Shown piece by piece: positions 11,420-24,000 of a stretch of DNA of 64,000 nt. A program made the translations under genes and the position numbers. Location: NCBI RefSeq assembly GCF_031143425.1, contig NC_090450.1, positions 169,865,272 to 169,929,271 on the forward strand. The letters run 5' to 3'. The notes below the pieces were generated by a model. It searched no databases, had not been told where the DNA came from, and saw only the letters and a program-made list of their open reading frames with translations. Each line of letters opens with the position of its first letter. Position 1 is the first letter of the stretch. The DNA is from Pleurodeles waltl (Eukaryota > Chordata > Amphibia > Caudata > Salamandridae).

Positions 11420-12014
11420 GGGTAAAAACCCCTACAGGACACCACTGTTAAAGACCTTGAAAGGCTACTCGGGTAACCCCCTGGGGCCAACCTCTGTTGT
11501 GCTGTGGGAGTCACTAGGGGAAAAGAACGCCCGGGTCCGGCCCCTAAGCAGCGGAGGGAAGAAACACTTACTTGCCTGTGGGAGGAGTTTGTTAATGAAG
11601 AGCCTTGCGGCCCGATACAGACCTGGAACAGCCGGGCGTCTGCCGCTGCCAATTATCAGAGGCATGGCGACGTGCCTGTGCCTACGTACGGACCTGCGAA
11701 GGGTGTCGGGGCTTCAGAGGTGTGCGGTGTCTTGGGCGCGTTTTTGCGGGCTCACGCTGCAGCTAGAACGGAGCCGAGTGGGAATCACAGAGACGCGTGA
11801 TGCATGTCGGAACACCACTCTGCCTTCCTCAGGTGTGCTTGAACACCACAGTGCCTGTCGGGCGACCGAGCCACGAGTGGGGTAGGACAGCACCCCCGGG
11901 GCTCTCTGTGAAAAAGGAAAAACAAGTTAGCATGTCGCTTCGCCTTTTTAGCTTACACACGTGCTCTACAGAAATAAATCAGAAAAATGTTGACAGAAGA
12001 AAGAAAAGCACTTA
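11420..12014 (-). other. DIRS 5' leader region
   Basis: This GC-rich stretch lies between the 5' terminal repeat and the gag start. It holds open frames on both strands, but none matches a known protein, and it is best read as untranslated leader. Confidence 0.5.
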
Positions 12015-12210
12015 TCTTCGTCCGCAGCATGAAAGAAAGAGGAAGTGCCTGAGGAGGGGCATCAAGGATGTGGTCTATACACAATATGGATTGGCTGTTG
12101 AATTTGTAGTTCATCACAAGGTGTTCTGGGAAGGGTTGGTTTTTTGCTTCTAACTTTTGCTGTTGAGTAAAGGAAAGAAAGTCATAACCCTCGCCTTCGG
12201 TCCTGAAATA
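12015..12210 (-). repeat. DIRS terminal inverted repeat (5' end of element)
   Basis: This is the inverted counterpart of 8,330-8,540, with the ACCCTCGCCTTCGGTCCTGA core at 12,186-12,205. Differences between arms are scattered substitutions and small indels. Confidence 0.85.
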
Positions 12211-12780
12211 GAATGTTAGAATTATTTTTTTTTAAACATATTGCTTAAAGGCCTGTGTGAGTAAGTGTGTTTATGGTAATGACATAAAAGGCACGTTTTT
12301 CTCTATAAACATTGTAGAGTTAGTTTGATAAAGTTCCAGGCATTGTCAGTGATGTGGTTTTGGCCTGAGTAAGGGACAGACCTTATCAGACCCTTGTTTG
12401 AAAGGAGAATGTCCAAAATGTGATGCTGCATATCATTCCGATAAGCTGCATGCCCTGAAGACTTTTTTTTTTTTTTTTAAGTGAGAAGCTTTAGATGTGT
12501 TTGCATTATTGGACTGTGCTGCAGAGCAAATTAGAGACCGGAGATAAACTTGGTATCAAGTCATTCTTTAGTCTTGTAATAAGATCACATGTCAATATGA
12601 ACATAGGGAGAATTCAGAAGTATTTTGGACACAGAGACCCAAACGCCTCATTTTTTAAATATAATGTGCCCAAAGTTAACTATAACTTGCACCCTGCTAT
12701 GCACAGTTTTCTCGTCAATAATGTTACGAATGTTGCAGTGAAAATATCAGTGATGCCATATAAGATTTCATGAATGAGGT
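12211..12780. other. Unassigned sequence
   Basis: No gene or repeat was recognised apart from a T run at 12,463-12,478. Confidence 0.4.
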
Positions 12781-13830
12781 AATATGTGGGGGAATTACTC
12801 GTCTATGGTGAGAGCGCAAATTATAGTTACCTTAGGTCATGAGTTATAGTTACTTGAAAATACTCTAATAGCTGAATTTCTATAGTTTTGTGTGTGTAAA
12901 TTCAGAACGTAACTATAACGTCCCTGTAACCTTTGGGGTTTTTTTTTAAAGTGAATTTCTAATGTTTTTTAAATGCTGATTACTAACTATGTTTCTGTAA
13001 CATCTGTTTTTATCAGTGATTTCCACTTTTTTTAAATATTTTTTTAAAGAAGCAGAGGGTTGGTCACAGGGCCTAGCCAGCGGCCAACCCCCCTACAAGC
13101 ATCCAGCCCCACGCCCCCATGTGCTGCAAAGGCTGTGAGCAGCAGGGGTTGGCCGAAGGGCCTGGCCTGCGGACACCACCCTGTGCATACCACCCTGCGC
13201 ATTGGTTGAGTTAGTGTGTGTAATTATTTTGTTTTCATTGGGCTCTGGATTTGTGCATCTACTGAAGATTTACACTGGCGGTCGCGCTGAGCCCTTCGGA
13301 GGATCCACGCATATGTGAATCAGCCCCAAAAATATGTGGGCTATTTTTTGCCAATGAGGGGTCCTTCAGGACCCCTCCATTTGTCCTTTGGTGTCAGGAT
13401 ACCCTATCCTGACCCCCTTATCTCAGTTTTCAATTACATTTTCCACCCCTGCACGAAGCCAGCAAAAATAATTGGGACCGCAACTTTTCTCTCCGGTTGC
13501 GGCAAGCCATTAGGGCCTTTCTGTAACATCCCTAGATATACACATTTCTTTGTCCTTTAATATTTCTAAAACTACTGAACGGATTTACACCAAATCACAA
13601 AAAGCACAACCTGTGCACCAAAATCTACCTTACTGCCAAATCTGGTGTAATTCTGTTCAGCAGTTCAGGCTGTAGTTGTGTCTAAAGACCCTATGGAAAA
13701 ATGCTGGGGGAAAATGTGTTTTAGGACCCCCCCTTTTTTTTTTTCTAGGTCCCCACTAGACAATTTTTACGATGGAAACTCGGTCATAACTATAACTACC
13801 TACTGGCGACCACCAGTAGGTAGTAAATAT
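12781..13830. repeat. Probable dispersed repeat with inverted GTTATAGTTA ends
   Basis: The left part has repeated inverted copies of a TTATAGTTAC motif (about 12,820, 12,844 and 12,909, the last as GTAACTATAACG). The right part ends with CATAACTATAACTACCTAC (about 13,785), giving loosely inverted termini. The middle is GC-rich and non-coding. Family and exact ends could not be fixed from one copy. Confidence 0.35.
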
Positions 13831-13973
13831 ACATATGCACACACATTCATGATTATAATTTATTAATCTGGTAACATTAGTAAGTCTTGCACACCTTCAG
13901 TCACAGGTTCTTATGAGGGTCTGCTGGCACAGATTAACAAACACTGCTGTATTGTTTCCAGTTATTGTGGCCC

Positions 13974-16900
13974 TGTAGGAAGGTAGCCTCTTTCTAGCAT
14001 TGTTACCCCCCACTTTTGGCCTGTTTGTGAGTATATGTCAGGGTGTTTTTACTCTCTCACTGGGATCCTGCTAGCCAGGGCCCAGTGCTCATAGTGAAAA
14101 CCCTATGTTGTCAGTGTGTTTGATATGTGTCACTGGGATCCTGCTAGCCAGGACCCCAGTGCTCATAAGTTTGTGGCCTATATGTGTTCCCTGTGTGGTG
14201 CCTAACTGTATCACTGAGGCTCTGCTAACCAGAACCTTAGTGTTTATGCTCTCCCTGCTTTTAAAATTGTCACTGCAGGTTAGTGACTAATTTTACCAAT
14301 TCTCATTGGCACACTGTAACACCCTTATAATTCCCTTGTATATGGTACCTAGGTACCCAGGGTATTGTGGTTCCAGGAGATCCCTATGGGCTGCAGCATT
14401 TCTTTTGCCACCCATAGGGAGCTCAGACAATTCTTACACAGGACTGCCACTGCAGCCTGAGTGAAATGACGTCCACGTTATTTCACAGCCATTTCACACT
14501 GCACTTAAGTAACTTATAAGTCACCTATATGTCTAACCCTCAATTGGTAAAGGTTAGGTGCAAAGTTACTTAGTGTGTGGGCACCGTGGCACTAGCCAAG
14601 GTGCCCCCACATTGTTCAGGGGAAATTCCCCGGACTTTGTGAGTGCAGGGACACCATTACATGCATGCCCTACATATAGGTCACTACCTATATGTAGCGT
14701 CACAATGGTAACTCCGAATATGGCCATGTAACATGTCTAGGATCATGGAGTTGTCACCCCAATACCATTCTAGTATTGGGGGGACAATTTCATGCATCCC
14801 CGGGTCTCCAGCATAGAGCCCGGGTACTGCCAAACTAACTTTCCGGGGTCTCCACTGCAGCTACTGCTGCTGCCAACCCCTCAGACAGGTTTCTGCCCCC
14901 CTGGGGCCGGGGCAGCCTGGTCCCAGGAAGGCAGAACAAAGGATTTCCTCTGAGAGAGGGTGTTACACCCTCTCCCTTTGGAAATAGGTGTGAAGGGCCT
15001 GGGAGGAGTAGCCTCTCCTTGCCTCTGGAAATGCTTTGAAGGGCACAGATGGTGCCCTCTCTGCATAAGCCACTCTACACCGGTTCAGGGATCCCCCCAG
15101 CCCTGCTCTGGCGCGAAACTGGACAAAGGAAAGGGGAGTGACCACTCTCCTGACCAGCACCTCCCAGGGGAGGTGCCCAGAGCTCCTCCAGTGTGTCCCA
15201 GACCTCTGCCATCTTGGATGCAGAGGTGTGAGGACACAATGGACAGCTCTGAGTGGCCAGTGCCAGCAGGTGATGTCAGAGACCCCTCCTGATAGGTGCT
15301 TACCTTTCTCTGTAGCCAGTCCTCCTCTGAGTGCTATTTAGGGTCTCTCCTGTGGGCATCTCACCAGATAACTAATGCAAGAGCTCACCAGAGTTCCTCT
15401 GCACTTCCCTCTTTGACGTCTGCCAAGGATCGACCGCTGACTGCTCCAGGACGCCTGCATAACCGCAACAAAGTAGCAAGAAGACTACTAGCACCATTGT
15501 AGCGCCTCATCCTGCCAGCTTTCCCGACTGTTTCCTGGTGGTGCATGCTCTGAGGGCTGTCTGCCTTCACCCTGCACTAGAAGCCAAGAAGAAATCTCCT
15601 GTGGGTCGACGGAATCTTCCCCCTGCTAACACAGGCACCAAACTTTTGCATCACCGGTTCTCTGGGTCCCCTCTCATCCTGACGAGCGTGGTCTCTGGAA
15701 CACAGTAGCTGGGTCCAAGTGTCTTCGACAGTCCAGTGGCCCTTCTGTCCAAATTTGGTGGAGGTAAGTCCTTGCCTCCCCACGCCAGACAGTAATCCTG
15801 TGTACTGCGTTCACTGCAGCTGCTCGGGCTTCTGTGCACTCTTGCAAGACTTCCTTCGTGCACAGCCTAGCCCAGTTCCCCAGCACTCCGTCCTGCATTG
15901 CCCAACTCTCTGAGTTGGACTCCGACATTGTGGGACCCTCTTTTGTGGCTCTGAGTCGACCATTTTCCTCAGATCTTCTAAGTGCCTGTTCAGGTGCTTC
16001 TGCAGGTGCTGCCTGCTTCTGCGTGGGCTCTCTGTGTTGCTGAGCGCCCCCTCTGTCTCCTCCTCCAAGGGGCGACCTCCTGGTCCTTCCTGAGCCCTAG
16101 CAGCACCCAAAATCCTCAACCGCAACTCTTGCAGCTAGCAAGGCTTGTTTGCGGTCTTTCTGCGTGGAAACAACTCTGCATCCTCCAGCACGCCGTGGGA
16201 CATCTTGTGACCAAAGGAGACGTTCCTGGCACCTTCCGTTGTTGCAGAATCTTCAGCTTCTTCCACCCAGAGGCAGCCCTTTTGCACCTTCATCCGGGGT
16301 TTAGTGGGCTCCTAACCCCCCCCCCTCGGACACTTGCGTGACTCTTGGACTTGGTCCCCTTCCTTTACAGGTCCTCAGGTCCAGGAATCCGTCTTCAGTG
16401 TTTTGCAGTCAGTTGTTGTCCTTGCAGAATCCCCTATCTCGTCTTTACTGTCTTTCTGGGGTAGTAGGGTAACTTTACTCCTACTTTTCAGGGTCTTGGG
16501 GTAGGCTATCTTGGACACCCTTAGTGTTTTCTTACACTCCCACCGACCCTCTACACACTACACTAGGCCTGGGGTCCATTCGTGGTTTGCATTCCACTTT
16601 TGGAGTATATGGTTTGTGTTGCCCCTAGGCCTATTTCTCCATATTGCATTCTATTGTGTTCTACATTGTTTGCACTACTTTTCTAATTGTTACTTACCTG
16701 CTTTGGGTTTGTGTGCATATATTTTGTGTATATTACTTACCTCCTAAGGGAGTATAGTACTTTATTTTTAGTAACTCTGTGTATTTTGTTTTCTTATGAT
16801 ATAGTGCTATATGATATAAGTGGTATAGTAGGAGCTTTGCATGTCTCCTAGTTCAGCCTAAACTGCTCTGCTATAGCTACCTCTATCAGCCTAAGCTGCT

Positions 16901-16993
16901 AGAACACCTCTATTCTACTAATAAGGGATAACGACCTGGCACAAGGTGTAAGTACCCCAAGGTACCCAATATGAGCCAGGCCAGCCACCTACA
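13974..16993 (+). mobile_element. 3-kb hairpin-rich element TGTAGGA...CCTACA, copy A, 5-bp TSD GGCCC
   Basis: This is a 3,020-bp copy of the same element as 30,736-33,711, similar end to end. The termini are TGTAGGAAGG and CCACCTACA. It is flanked by an exact 5-bp duplication GGCCC (13,969-13,973 and 16,994-16,998). TG...CA ends with a 5-bp duplication suggest an LTR-type integration product such as a large solo LTR, although no internal retroviral domain or second LTR is seen. PIF/Harbinger would give 3 bp and hAT 8 bp. The first 900 bp hold many short inverted repeats. Both copies share a splice-donor-like GGAGGTAAGTCC (15,761-15,772 here). No reading frame is conserved between copies. Confidence 0.8.
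14670..14697 (+). other. Covarying hairpin in 3-kb element, copy A
   Basis: Perfect 11-bp arms CTACATATAGG and CCTATATGTAG enclose the loop TCACTA. The equivalent hairpin in copy B (31,351-31,378) has the same loop but three different base pairs, all compensated. Confidence 0.8.
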
Positions 16994-16998
16994 GGCCC

Positions 16999-19900
16999 CC
17001 CTTAGCTGCAGGTAGGAGGTCTAAAGATTTGACTCTGATGAACATTGTGATGAAATGAAAGAGGGTGAAGTAGAGGTGGACGAGTAAACAAATATAACAG
17101 GGAGAGCCGACCCAAGGGCTCAAGTCGAGCCCTGAAAATGTTTGCTATGTAAATCATAAAAGAAACATCACATAAAATATGATGAAGTCTCTTCAGAATT
17201 CAAGTAAGTGTATTTCTTTAACACGTTGAAGCTTTGGCATCAATATGTCACATAACACTGCACTGTGATAGTTCAATGATTTTTCATGTTTAGGAAAAAC
17301 TAAGAGGCAAGACAGTTGAAATGTAAACCCTATATGTGGGCCCAGATTTTTATAAAACATTCTATTAAATTAAACACATTAGTTTTTTGTAGAACTAGTA
17401 TTCTGAATTCACATAATGGAAAGTGCTGTCATACGCGATAATGAAGAAAAAGGAGTTTTGGTGAAATAAAATATTTGCCAAAGATCAGACAATTTAAGCA
17501 GGTAAACATCGAATTATCTAGCTGTTCAAGTTTCACTTTGTACAGAACAGCCAGTAAATAGGCATCGTTTTTACTTTTCTTAAGTGAAGGCTTTGATTTG
17601 CCACTTAGTGCATTTTTCTGCATTTTCTTTATAGCACGAACCCGACTGAAAGGTATCGGAGCCCTTTACATGAGCACCCGTTGCATTTCACAAGGCCACC
17701 ACGTTCATTGATTAGAGGCATGGGCAGATTATGCAATTTGCCCAGAATCACAGGACGGCGAGACTTTAACCTGGTTTCTCAGTCCCAAAGTCAGTCCTAA
17801 TGCCAATTCCTGGGTAGAAGGAGGGTGGCAGGCAGAAGCCACATGAAAGCTCTGCTTCTTGTGGGCTCCAAGAGCCAACACGCTTTGGAGCTGACCCAGA
17901 GCCAGGCTTCAGACTCGAGCCTGCCTCGAGCTTTTCATTGGCTAGTCCACCTTTAGCATGGGGTCAAAGGGTTCATGACCTGTCAGGTCTGCTCTCCTCT
18001 TATATTTTACTGAAGTGACATTAATGAAAGAATGAATGCATGGAGAGCTGATGTCGGAGTAAGAAAGTAAAACAAACTGATTTGTATTCTAAAGTTGTGC
18101 TGCAAATGCAGTAGTTGAATACCTATACTAAAAAGAGTTAAATATTGCTAATTACTCCTAGAGTTTGCAATGCTGAGATACACTAACCCGTATGCGCTCT
18201 GTGTTGCTGACACACAAAAACACCTCTTATAAAACAAGCCTTAACAATGCAAATTGTTTCAGTGTTTGCATATGAAAATATGTTTGCAAGCTTGAGTAAG
18301 ACACAAAGAGGTAGCATGTGTAGTAATAGTTGATGCTATTTGAAACCTGCAGGAATCTTGAGCTGCTGTGCTTTCTGTGTCATATATTTGTGTACAATCA
18401 TACGCATCTGCTGCTTGTCTTGCAATTGTTATTGATGCTTGGAAGATGCATTTCAGTATTAAAAAAGCCAAACCATTGACCGGGATGAGCCGAGCCGAGC
18501 CATGCTAAAGTTGAATAACCCCCACTTTTGGATGATTTAAGATTCGGTGGGCCTATACTTTTCCAGTTTAAAGAGTCTGGCTACTGCAGGGCAGTGTGCC
18601 TCCATTTTTGTATGCATTATTAATAAAGACTACCGAGCGACACCAGTTACCGTACACTCCAACTAGTCTTCTCCCTGTGTTTATGTGCCCGTGTTTGCAT
18701 GGATATATAGTGAACAGGCAGACCTAGCAGGGTGGGTGGAGGAGGAAGGGGCCCTTCTTCTCTGAGTAAGTGTCACACGGCAAAGGTCACACAGTGCAGG
18801 GTGTGGACGCATTTTTCAGTCTTCCCAGGAATCAAATCTGCAATGAGGTTGATGGAACTTTGGACCCAGAAAGATGTGTGGTGAACCATCAACAATTTCT
18901 TCAACACCACCCCAATAATTTAGACACCATGACCAATGTGGCCACGGAAGGAAAAAACTCCAATCAGTAATAGAGTTAAAAGCTCAACAAGCTCAAAGTC
19001 AAGTAGACAATGCGCAAAACCAAATTATGAAGATACATAATCACCAAGGGTTGCCCAAGGTGGCCAAATAGATTCAGGCATACTAACATCCATAAAACTA
19101 AGCATTCAAGGAGAATTATACCTAATGTCAACAGGATTATCTGTGACACAGAAATAACACTATGCTGAGATTGCACAAGCATTAGTCAATTCAAATTTAG
19201 TCCATAATCTTTGTCTGGTCACAGGTCAACTCTACAGCTAACCAAGTTTGGGAAATACAAGTGTGGGGAGGAACACATGTGGACAAAATAGAAAAAAGAC
19301 AAATGAGTGTCAGCATAGTGGAGTTTCTAACCTAAAAATACATTTCAAGGGGCACTGGCAAATGGCAGAGAGGAAGATAACTCTCCTAAGGATACAGCAT
19401 TCAGGGAATCTTCGTCAGCAAAGCATCTGGTCAGCATGGCATCTGTGAGCTTCAGGAAAGTGTCTGTCTGACCAAGACAGGACTGGGACTGTTTCTGACC
19501 AAATTTTGAATGTCCACTGGTATATTAATTCACAAAAAGAGTTCCGATTTGTCAAAGGTGTCAGTTTATATTACATTAATGGTGCATCATCTAATTAAAA
19601 TTGATCACCAGACTCCAGGTTACAATAGTTCGACAATTTCCCAAGTCTGTCATGGGAACATCTCCTTTCCGTGTGACTCCAAACAGGTTAGTAACAAATG
19701 TATGCGATCTTAGTCAATGTCCCTACAATACAATGTTCTACAGGACAAATGGGAACGGTTCTTCCACATTTAAACAATGAATTTATTACAAATGGAGCTT
19801 TGCTTGTCATGGGAACGAAATTTGAAAGGACCATGTTATTGCAAAAATAATTCAGCAATTTTACATGTATTCAAATTGCAAACTCTGTAGGCCACAGGTA

Positions 19901-20724
19901 TGCTAACACAAGGAAAAATATAAAATGCACTTAATACTTTTTCATCATCATTTTAGTGAAACATAATCTACGAACTTATAACTTCATCATTAATAATCAT
20001 CAGTATGAGTAAATCATTTAATTTAAATGGAAAGCTTTGTTATTGCATTACATTAGGTATAACAAAACTGCATTTTTCTCACTTGCACACATTTTTAAAG
20101 TCATTCATCTTTCATAAATCACATGAAATCTAATATGGTTTCTACATGGACTATTAGTTTGAAGTCTAAATTACATTTTGACATCAACCTTGACCTTCTA
20201 GCATGTGATTTCATTAAAAAAGCATCTATGTTGAACTTTGAAATACAACTAAATGCACATTTAAACTGTGTGTCAGTGCAGTATTCTAGGATAATTTTTC
20301 CACTCTGCATTCATAAAATAAAACTTGGCATAGACTAATGACTTTAGTGTCATGAGGGTCAGCACTAAAATGTATGCTTTATCAAGGGTATTTCTTAACA
20401 TAATTTACCTCTGTCCTGTAATAGTGCAGTGAAACACACATATCCCTAAGCACACAGCACAGACTTATTCTCATCCTATTTTTGAATAATTTATGCAGTG
20501 TTTTGTCACTAAGCACTGTGTTGATCAGTCGCGGCTCGCTTAATGACGGATGTGGACCCTTTATTTCATATAACACTAATTGGTGGAAGAGGGGATTGCA
20601 AGTACGCCAAACAAAAGTACAAAGTAGTACCTCTGCTGACGTTTCCTTGAGACTGCAACAAATCTTACAATCAGTTTCATTATAGGTCATCCTAATCTCA
20701 CTTATATCATTTTGCATGTTGAAT
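16999..20724. other. Unassigned sequence, no gene recognised
   Basis: Only short open frames without recognisable domains are present. It includes a possible MIR-like SINE relic (listed separately). The stretch 18,770-19,500 has a few short frames that do not match a family I recognise. Confidence 0.35.
17655..17815 (+). repeat. Possible MIR/CORE-SINE-like relic
   Basis: The order of landmarks resembles MIR: CCCTTTACATG, then GGCAGATTATGCAATTTGCC followed by CAGAATCACAGGACG, a 'TTTAACCTGG' in place of the usual TCGAACCCAGG, and CCAAAGTCAGTCCT. Divergence is high. Confidence 0.4.
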
Positions 20725-21062
20725 TTTTGTTGTTTGCCTTGTTTTACTCGGATAAATATTGCCTATTTTTCTAAACCAGTGTGGAGTACTTTTGTGGTGT
20801 TTTCACACAGATAGTTGGAGAGAGAGCAAGAGAGAGAGAGAGAGAAAGAATATGAATATGAATGAGAATGAATGAGAGAATATAAATACACACAAATACT
20901 TTACACATTGCCTTTGAGATAAGCCTGACTGCTCGTGCAAAGCTACCAACGGGGGTGAGAAAGGATTATTTTAGCTCTGTGGCTCCCTTACCATGGCTAG
21001 AGTGAGGGTTCCTACTTGGACAGGGTGCAAGCCACTGCCAACGTGAGACCCCATTTCTAACA
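20725..21062 (-). repeat. LTR-like family TGTTAGAAA, partial copy b
   Basis: Inverted relative to copy a, it aligns with the right end of copy d (61,520-61,777). Shared parts are the 'cttgttttactcggataaa' type stretch, 'gtggtgttttcac', 'cattgcctttgagataagcc', the 'gctagagtgagggttcctac' stretch and the terminus CCCATTTCTAACA. Only about 340 bp of the family is present. Confidence 0.65.
20815..20880. repeat. GA-rich microsatellite inside copy b
   Basis: GAGAGAGA runs grade into AATATGAATGAGA repeats. It is inserted at the same family position as the CA/CT microsatellite of copy a. Confidence 0.85.
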
Positions 21063-24000
21063 GAATCTCTAGAAAGAAAACGTGTTTGCAGTTAACATGA
21101 TTTTACAATCTAAGAATGACCAATGCCCTTTGATATGAGGCAGGTATGGGGCCACAGTGTTCTGTGTGATCAGGCATACAAGATGTAATTGTTAATATAC
21201 CCAATGTGACCACAGCACACAGATGAATAGTCCAATCAAATTGCAAGGATTGGTATCCCTGGTAGAATGTTGAAGTTGGAGAAAGAAAACGCAAGTGTTC
21301 CAAGTCCGTAGGAGAAAGTGTCCTTAATTGGAGGCACAGTTGGCCTTAAAGCAGATATCAAGTTCTTACAAATACAGCCAACACGTGTTTCGTCACTCAG
21401 GTGACTTCGTCAAGGCTAGACCATCCGGCCAGCTAGAAATTGTTGGAATGCCTGTAAATTAGGCTAGTAGATATAGATCTGGTAAGGTCTGTTAATGGTA
21501 GTGATTCTTCAACCTTAAGGTACGTAAATTTTCAGGAATGACTGTGAAGGCTGAAGAGGCCCTGATAAGCCTCCAAACAATGCAACCGCGTTTCACATGC
21601 GTTGTGTTTTTATATACAAATTTTTAAACTCTTGGCACTAAATGGTAAGGTACGATTCTATCACTACAGCACAATTCTATCATTGGTCAACATTACAGAA
21701 AAGCCTATTATGTGTGCCTTAATAATATCATGTACTGTGTAACTCGGGCAACAGTCTCTACGCTGATGTTGTCTTTCTCTGGTGTGTCTCAATGAATATT
21801 ATCTGTTTTAGCAGACAGCACTACATACTACTCCAAGTACCTGTTTTAAAATCCGAGAGGATGCAGTTCATTGTCACAGATGTCATATTTAGTTGGTTGA
21901 ATCCATGAGACCGTGTACTCTTTAAGCATTGACACATGGGCCCCGATTCTTGGCCAGAAGAGCAAAAAGGTGAACTTTAAAGCATCTTCTCTTCACCACA
22001 GAGAGTGAAGCCAGACACAGAGCCATCTGCCAGATAACCTAGGTCACTTGTTCTCCATCATGCTGGCTAAACTTTGCTTGATCCCACCACTGTGTTGGTA
22101 ACTATGTATGCTTTAGGAAATTCCATTTGTAAAGTGCATTTCTCTCCTTTTTATTCATTCTGACCCTCAAGAAATGTGAACTCTGCTCTGGATTGAGGCC
22201 TGTCCAACAAGTCTAAGTGACATGAGCATTGCTGAAAGCAAATGTAGTTTCTACAGGCATTGGTGCCTGATTTGCTTGGTCAGCTATAGATTTGGGGGGC
22301 GGGACAGAAGGCAGGCATTTCATAATCAATGTCTTATTGCCTAAAAAGATGCACTGACCCCTTACGGTCTATTGAGGTACCCAGATTTCTTAAGAATAAA
22401 TACAACTAAATTATTAATTAGCATATCAAATCTGTAGTCAGAATTTGTTTTGTATTCATGGAATACTGTATGGGGCATTCTTTTCTGAAGTGGACTTGCA
22501 GAAATGGTTAGTAGCTTTCCATAGCAACTAGATTGCCTTAGGCCATTTTTGACCTCCACAAGAGGGGGAGGAATTTTGGTACACCAGAAAACTCCCAAAA
22601 ATATTAACTATATCACTGTATAGTAAAAGTGGAACTGTAGAATGTTGAAACATTTAAAAGGCTGGATTATAATATTATAATCATCTAAAAATCGCATGAT
22701 GGGTCACGTTTAAAAAAAAAATATAATAATAATAATATATGCATGCTTAGCCAATTGACATCTCTCAGAACCAGGCTGGAAGGAGGTGGATCTCAGTCTC
22801 ACAGATGACTTTCTAAGGCCTGCTTCAATCTTTGCTCTTCATGACCTGACATCAAGTGCTGTAAGAGACCGTTTTATTCTGAACTTATCAATAGGGCCAT
22901 GTAGGCTACCTGCTGCAGAGATCTACCTGCCTGCTGTTATAACTTGCCTCTGGGGTAGCTGAAGGCTAAGATCCAGAACCAGACAAAGTTGTGGAACAAT
23001 TTACATATTGTCAGTTAAATGAATGGTGTGCTGTTAATAATATTGTTTTCCATGACTTTTGCCTTGTTTGTTGGAGAAAGCCTGTGTATTTGTGTATTTC
23101 AGAGGACACAAATGAAGCCGGAGCATCTTTTTGACCAAGACTCATAATTGTTACATAATATCATCAGCTTGCTCTTAACTGTCCTTTTCTCAAATTGGCT
23201 GATAGCCAAGGTCTTCTGTCAAGTCTCTCTGACCTGAATGACCCTATGGTTAATGCAGGCTGTGTCCTGCTGGGCCTCTCTGAGCTTGGGTTTGGGAATC
23301 TTCAACAGGGCTCATTTATTTTCCCCAGCCATCCATGAGTGCTTGCTTGCAACCGGGTCCTCTTGTCCCTCTCGGATATTATTCTACCCCATGACCAGCA
23401 TTTAGTGTCGCAACCTCAGCAGTTCCATTACACCCTATTTCCTGCACTATCTGTACTTGCTCCTTAGTATGCAGTGGCCAGCTTTCCCTAACCGGAAGCC
23501 TCTTTTCTTGGCAGCTGATGACCAGGAGAAACTTGAGTGAAGGTGACCTCAGGCTCCCACTATGTTGCTGTGCTTCTGGAAGGATTAACAGGTACATTCA
23601 AAGAATACTAACATCTTGCGCCAGAGAGTCTTATGATATCATAGGGTGTTCCACACTCTCAAAGACGTGGCAAAAATACCATGGGTCCTGCATAGCCGTT
23701 GCTTGATATATAAGAAGATGCCACCTTAAAGCATGTGCTTGATTTTACACTTTCCACTGTGATAAATTGTGCTCCTAGTTAGCTCCATGCGTGCGTTTCC
23801 TGTCTCGTGTTCTCTTCTTCTGTACTTCCCTACCTCTTTAGCTGTTTCTTCAACTCCATGGCTGGGCAACCGACATACATAAAAGAGGTTAGTGCAGTCA
23901 CCAGTCGATGGGCATAAATTCTTAACCTGCTGTTAGTCACATTATCACCCTCCTTTGTTCGTGTTTTTTTTTCTTTTTTTTTTTTAGCTCTTTAATTTGT

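Larger units (their letters stand above)
8330..12210 (-). mobile_element. DIRS-type tyrosine-recombinase retrotransposon, internally deleted
   Basis: Read on the - strand, the order is: terminal repeat (12,210-12,015), 5' leader, gag, reverse transcriptase N-terminal part, tyrosine recombinase, internal complementary region and terminal repeat. The two ends are inverted copies of each other, and their outer sequence recurs in the internal complementary region. This inverted-repeat plus internal-complementary architecture with a tyrosine recombinase is diagnostic of DIRS elements, which integrate through circular DNA rather than an integrase. At about 3.9 kb the copy is shorter than typical DIRS elements because the second half of the reverse transcriptase, RNase H and the methyltransferase-like domain are missing. 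The outer limits are accurate to perhaps 20 bp. Confidence 0.88.

Noticed and set aside
11406..11885. A 159-codon + strand frame
   Set aside because: It lies antisense in the DIRS 5' leader; it has no domain and overlaps other frames, so GC content explains it.
13974..16993. Calling the 3-kb element a PIF/Harbinger transposon
   Set aside because: Both copies have 5-bp duplications instead of the 3-bp TWA-type expected, and no transposase is seen.
18770..19760. Possible retroviral envelope-like or other element relic
   Set aside because: A few peptides looked suggestive but no ordered motif set could be read in any frame.
21381..21416. AACACGTGTTTCGTCACTCA motif as a defined mobile element
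   Set aside because: The motif recalls vertebrate interspersed repeats but ends and family could not be established from one copy.
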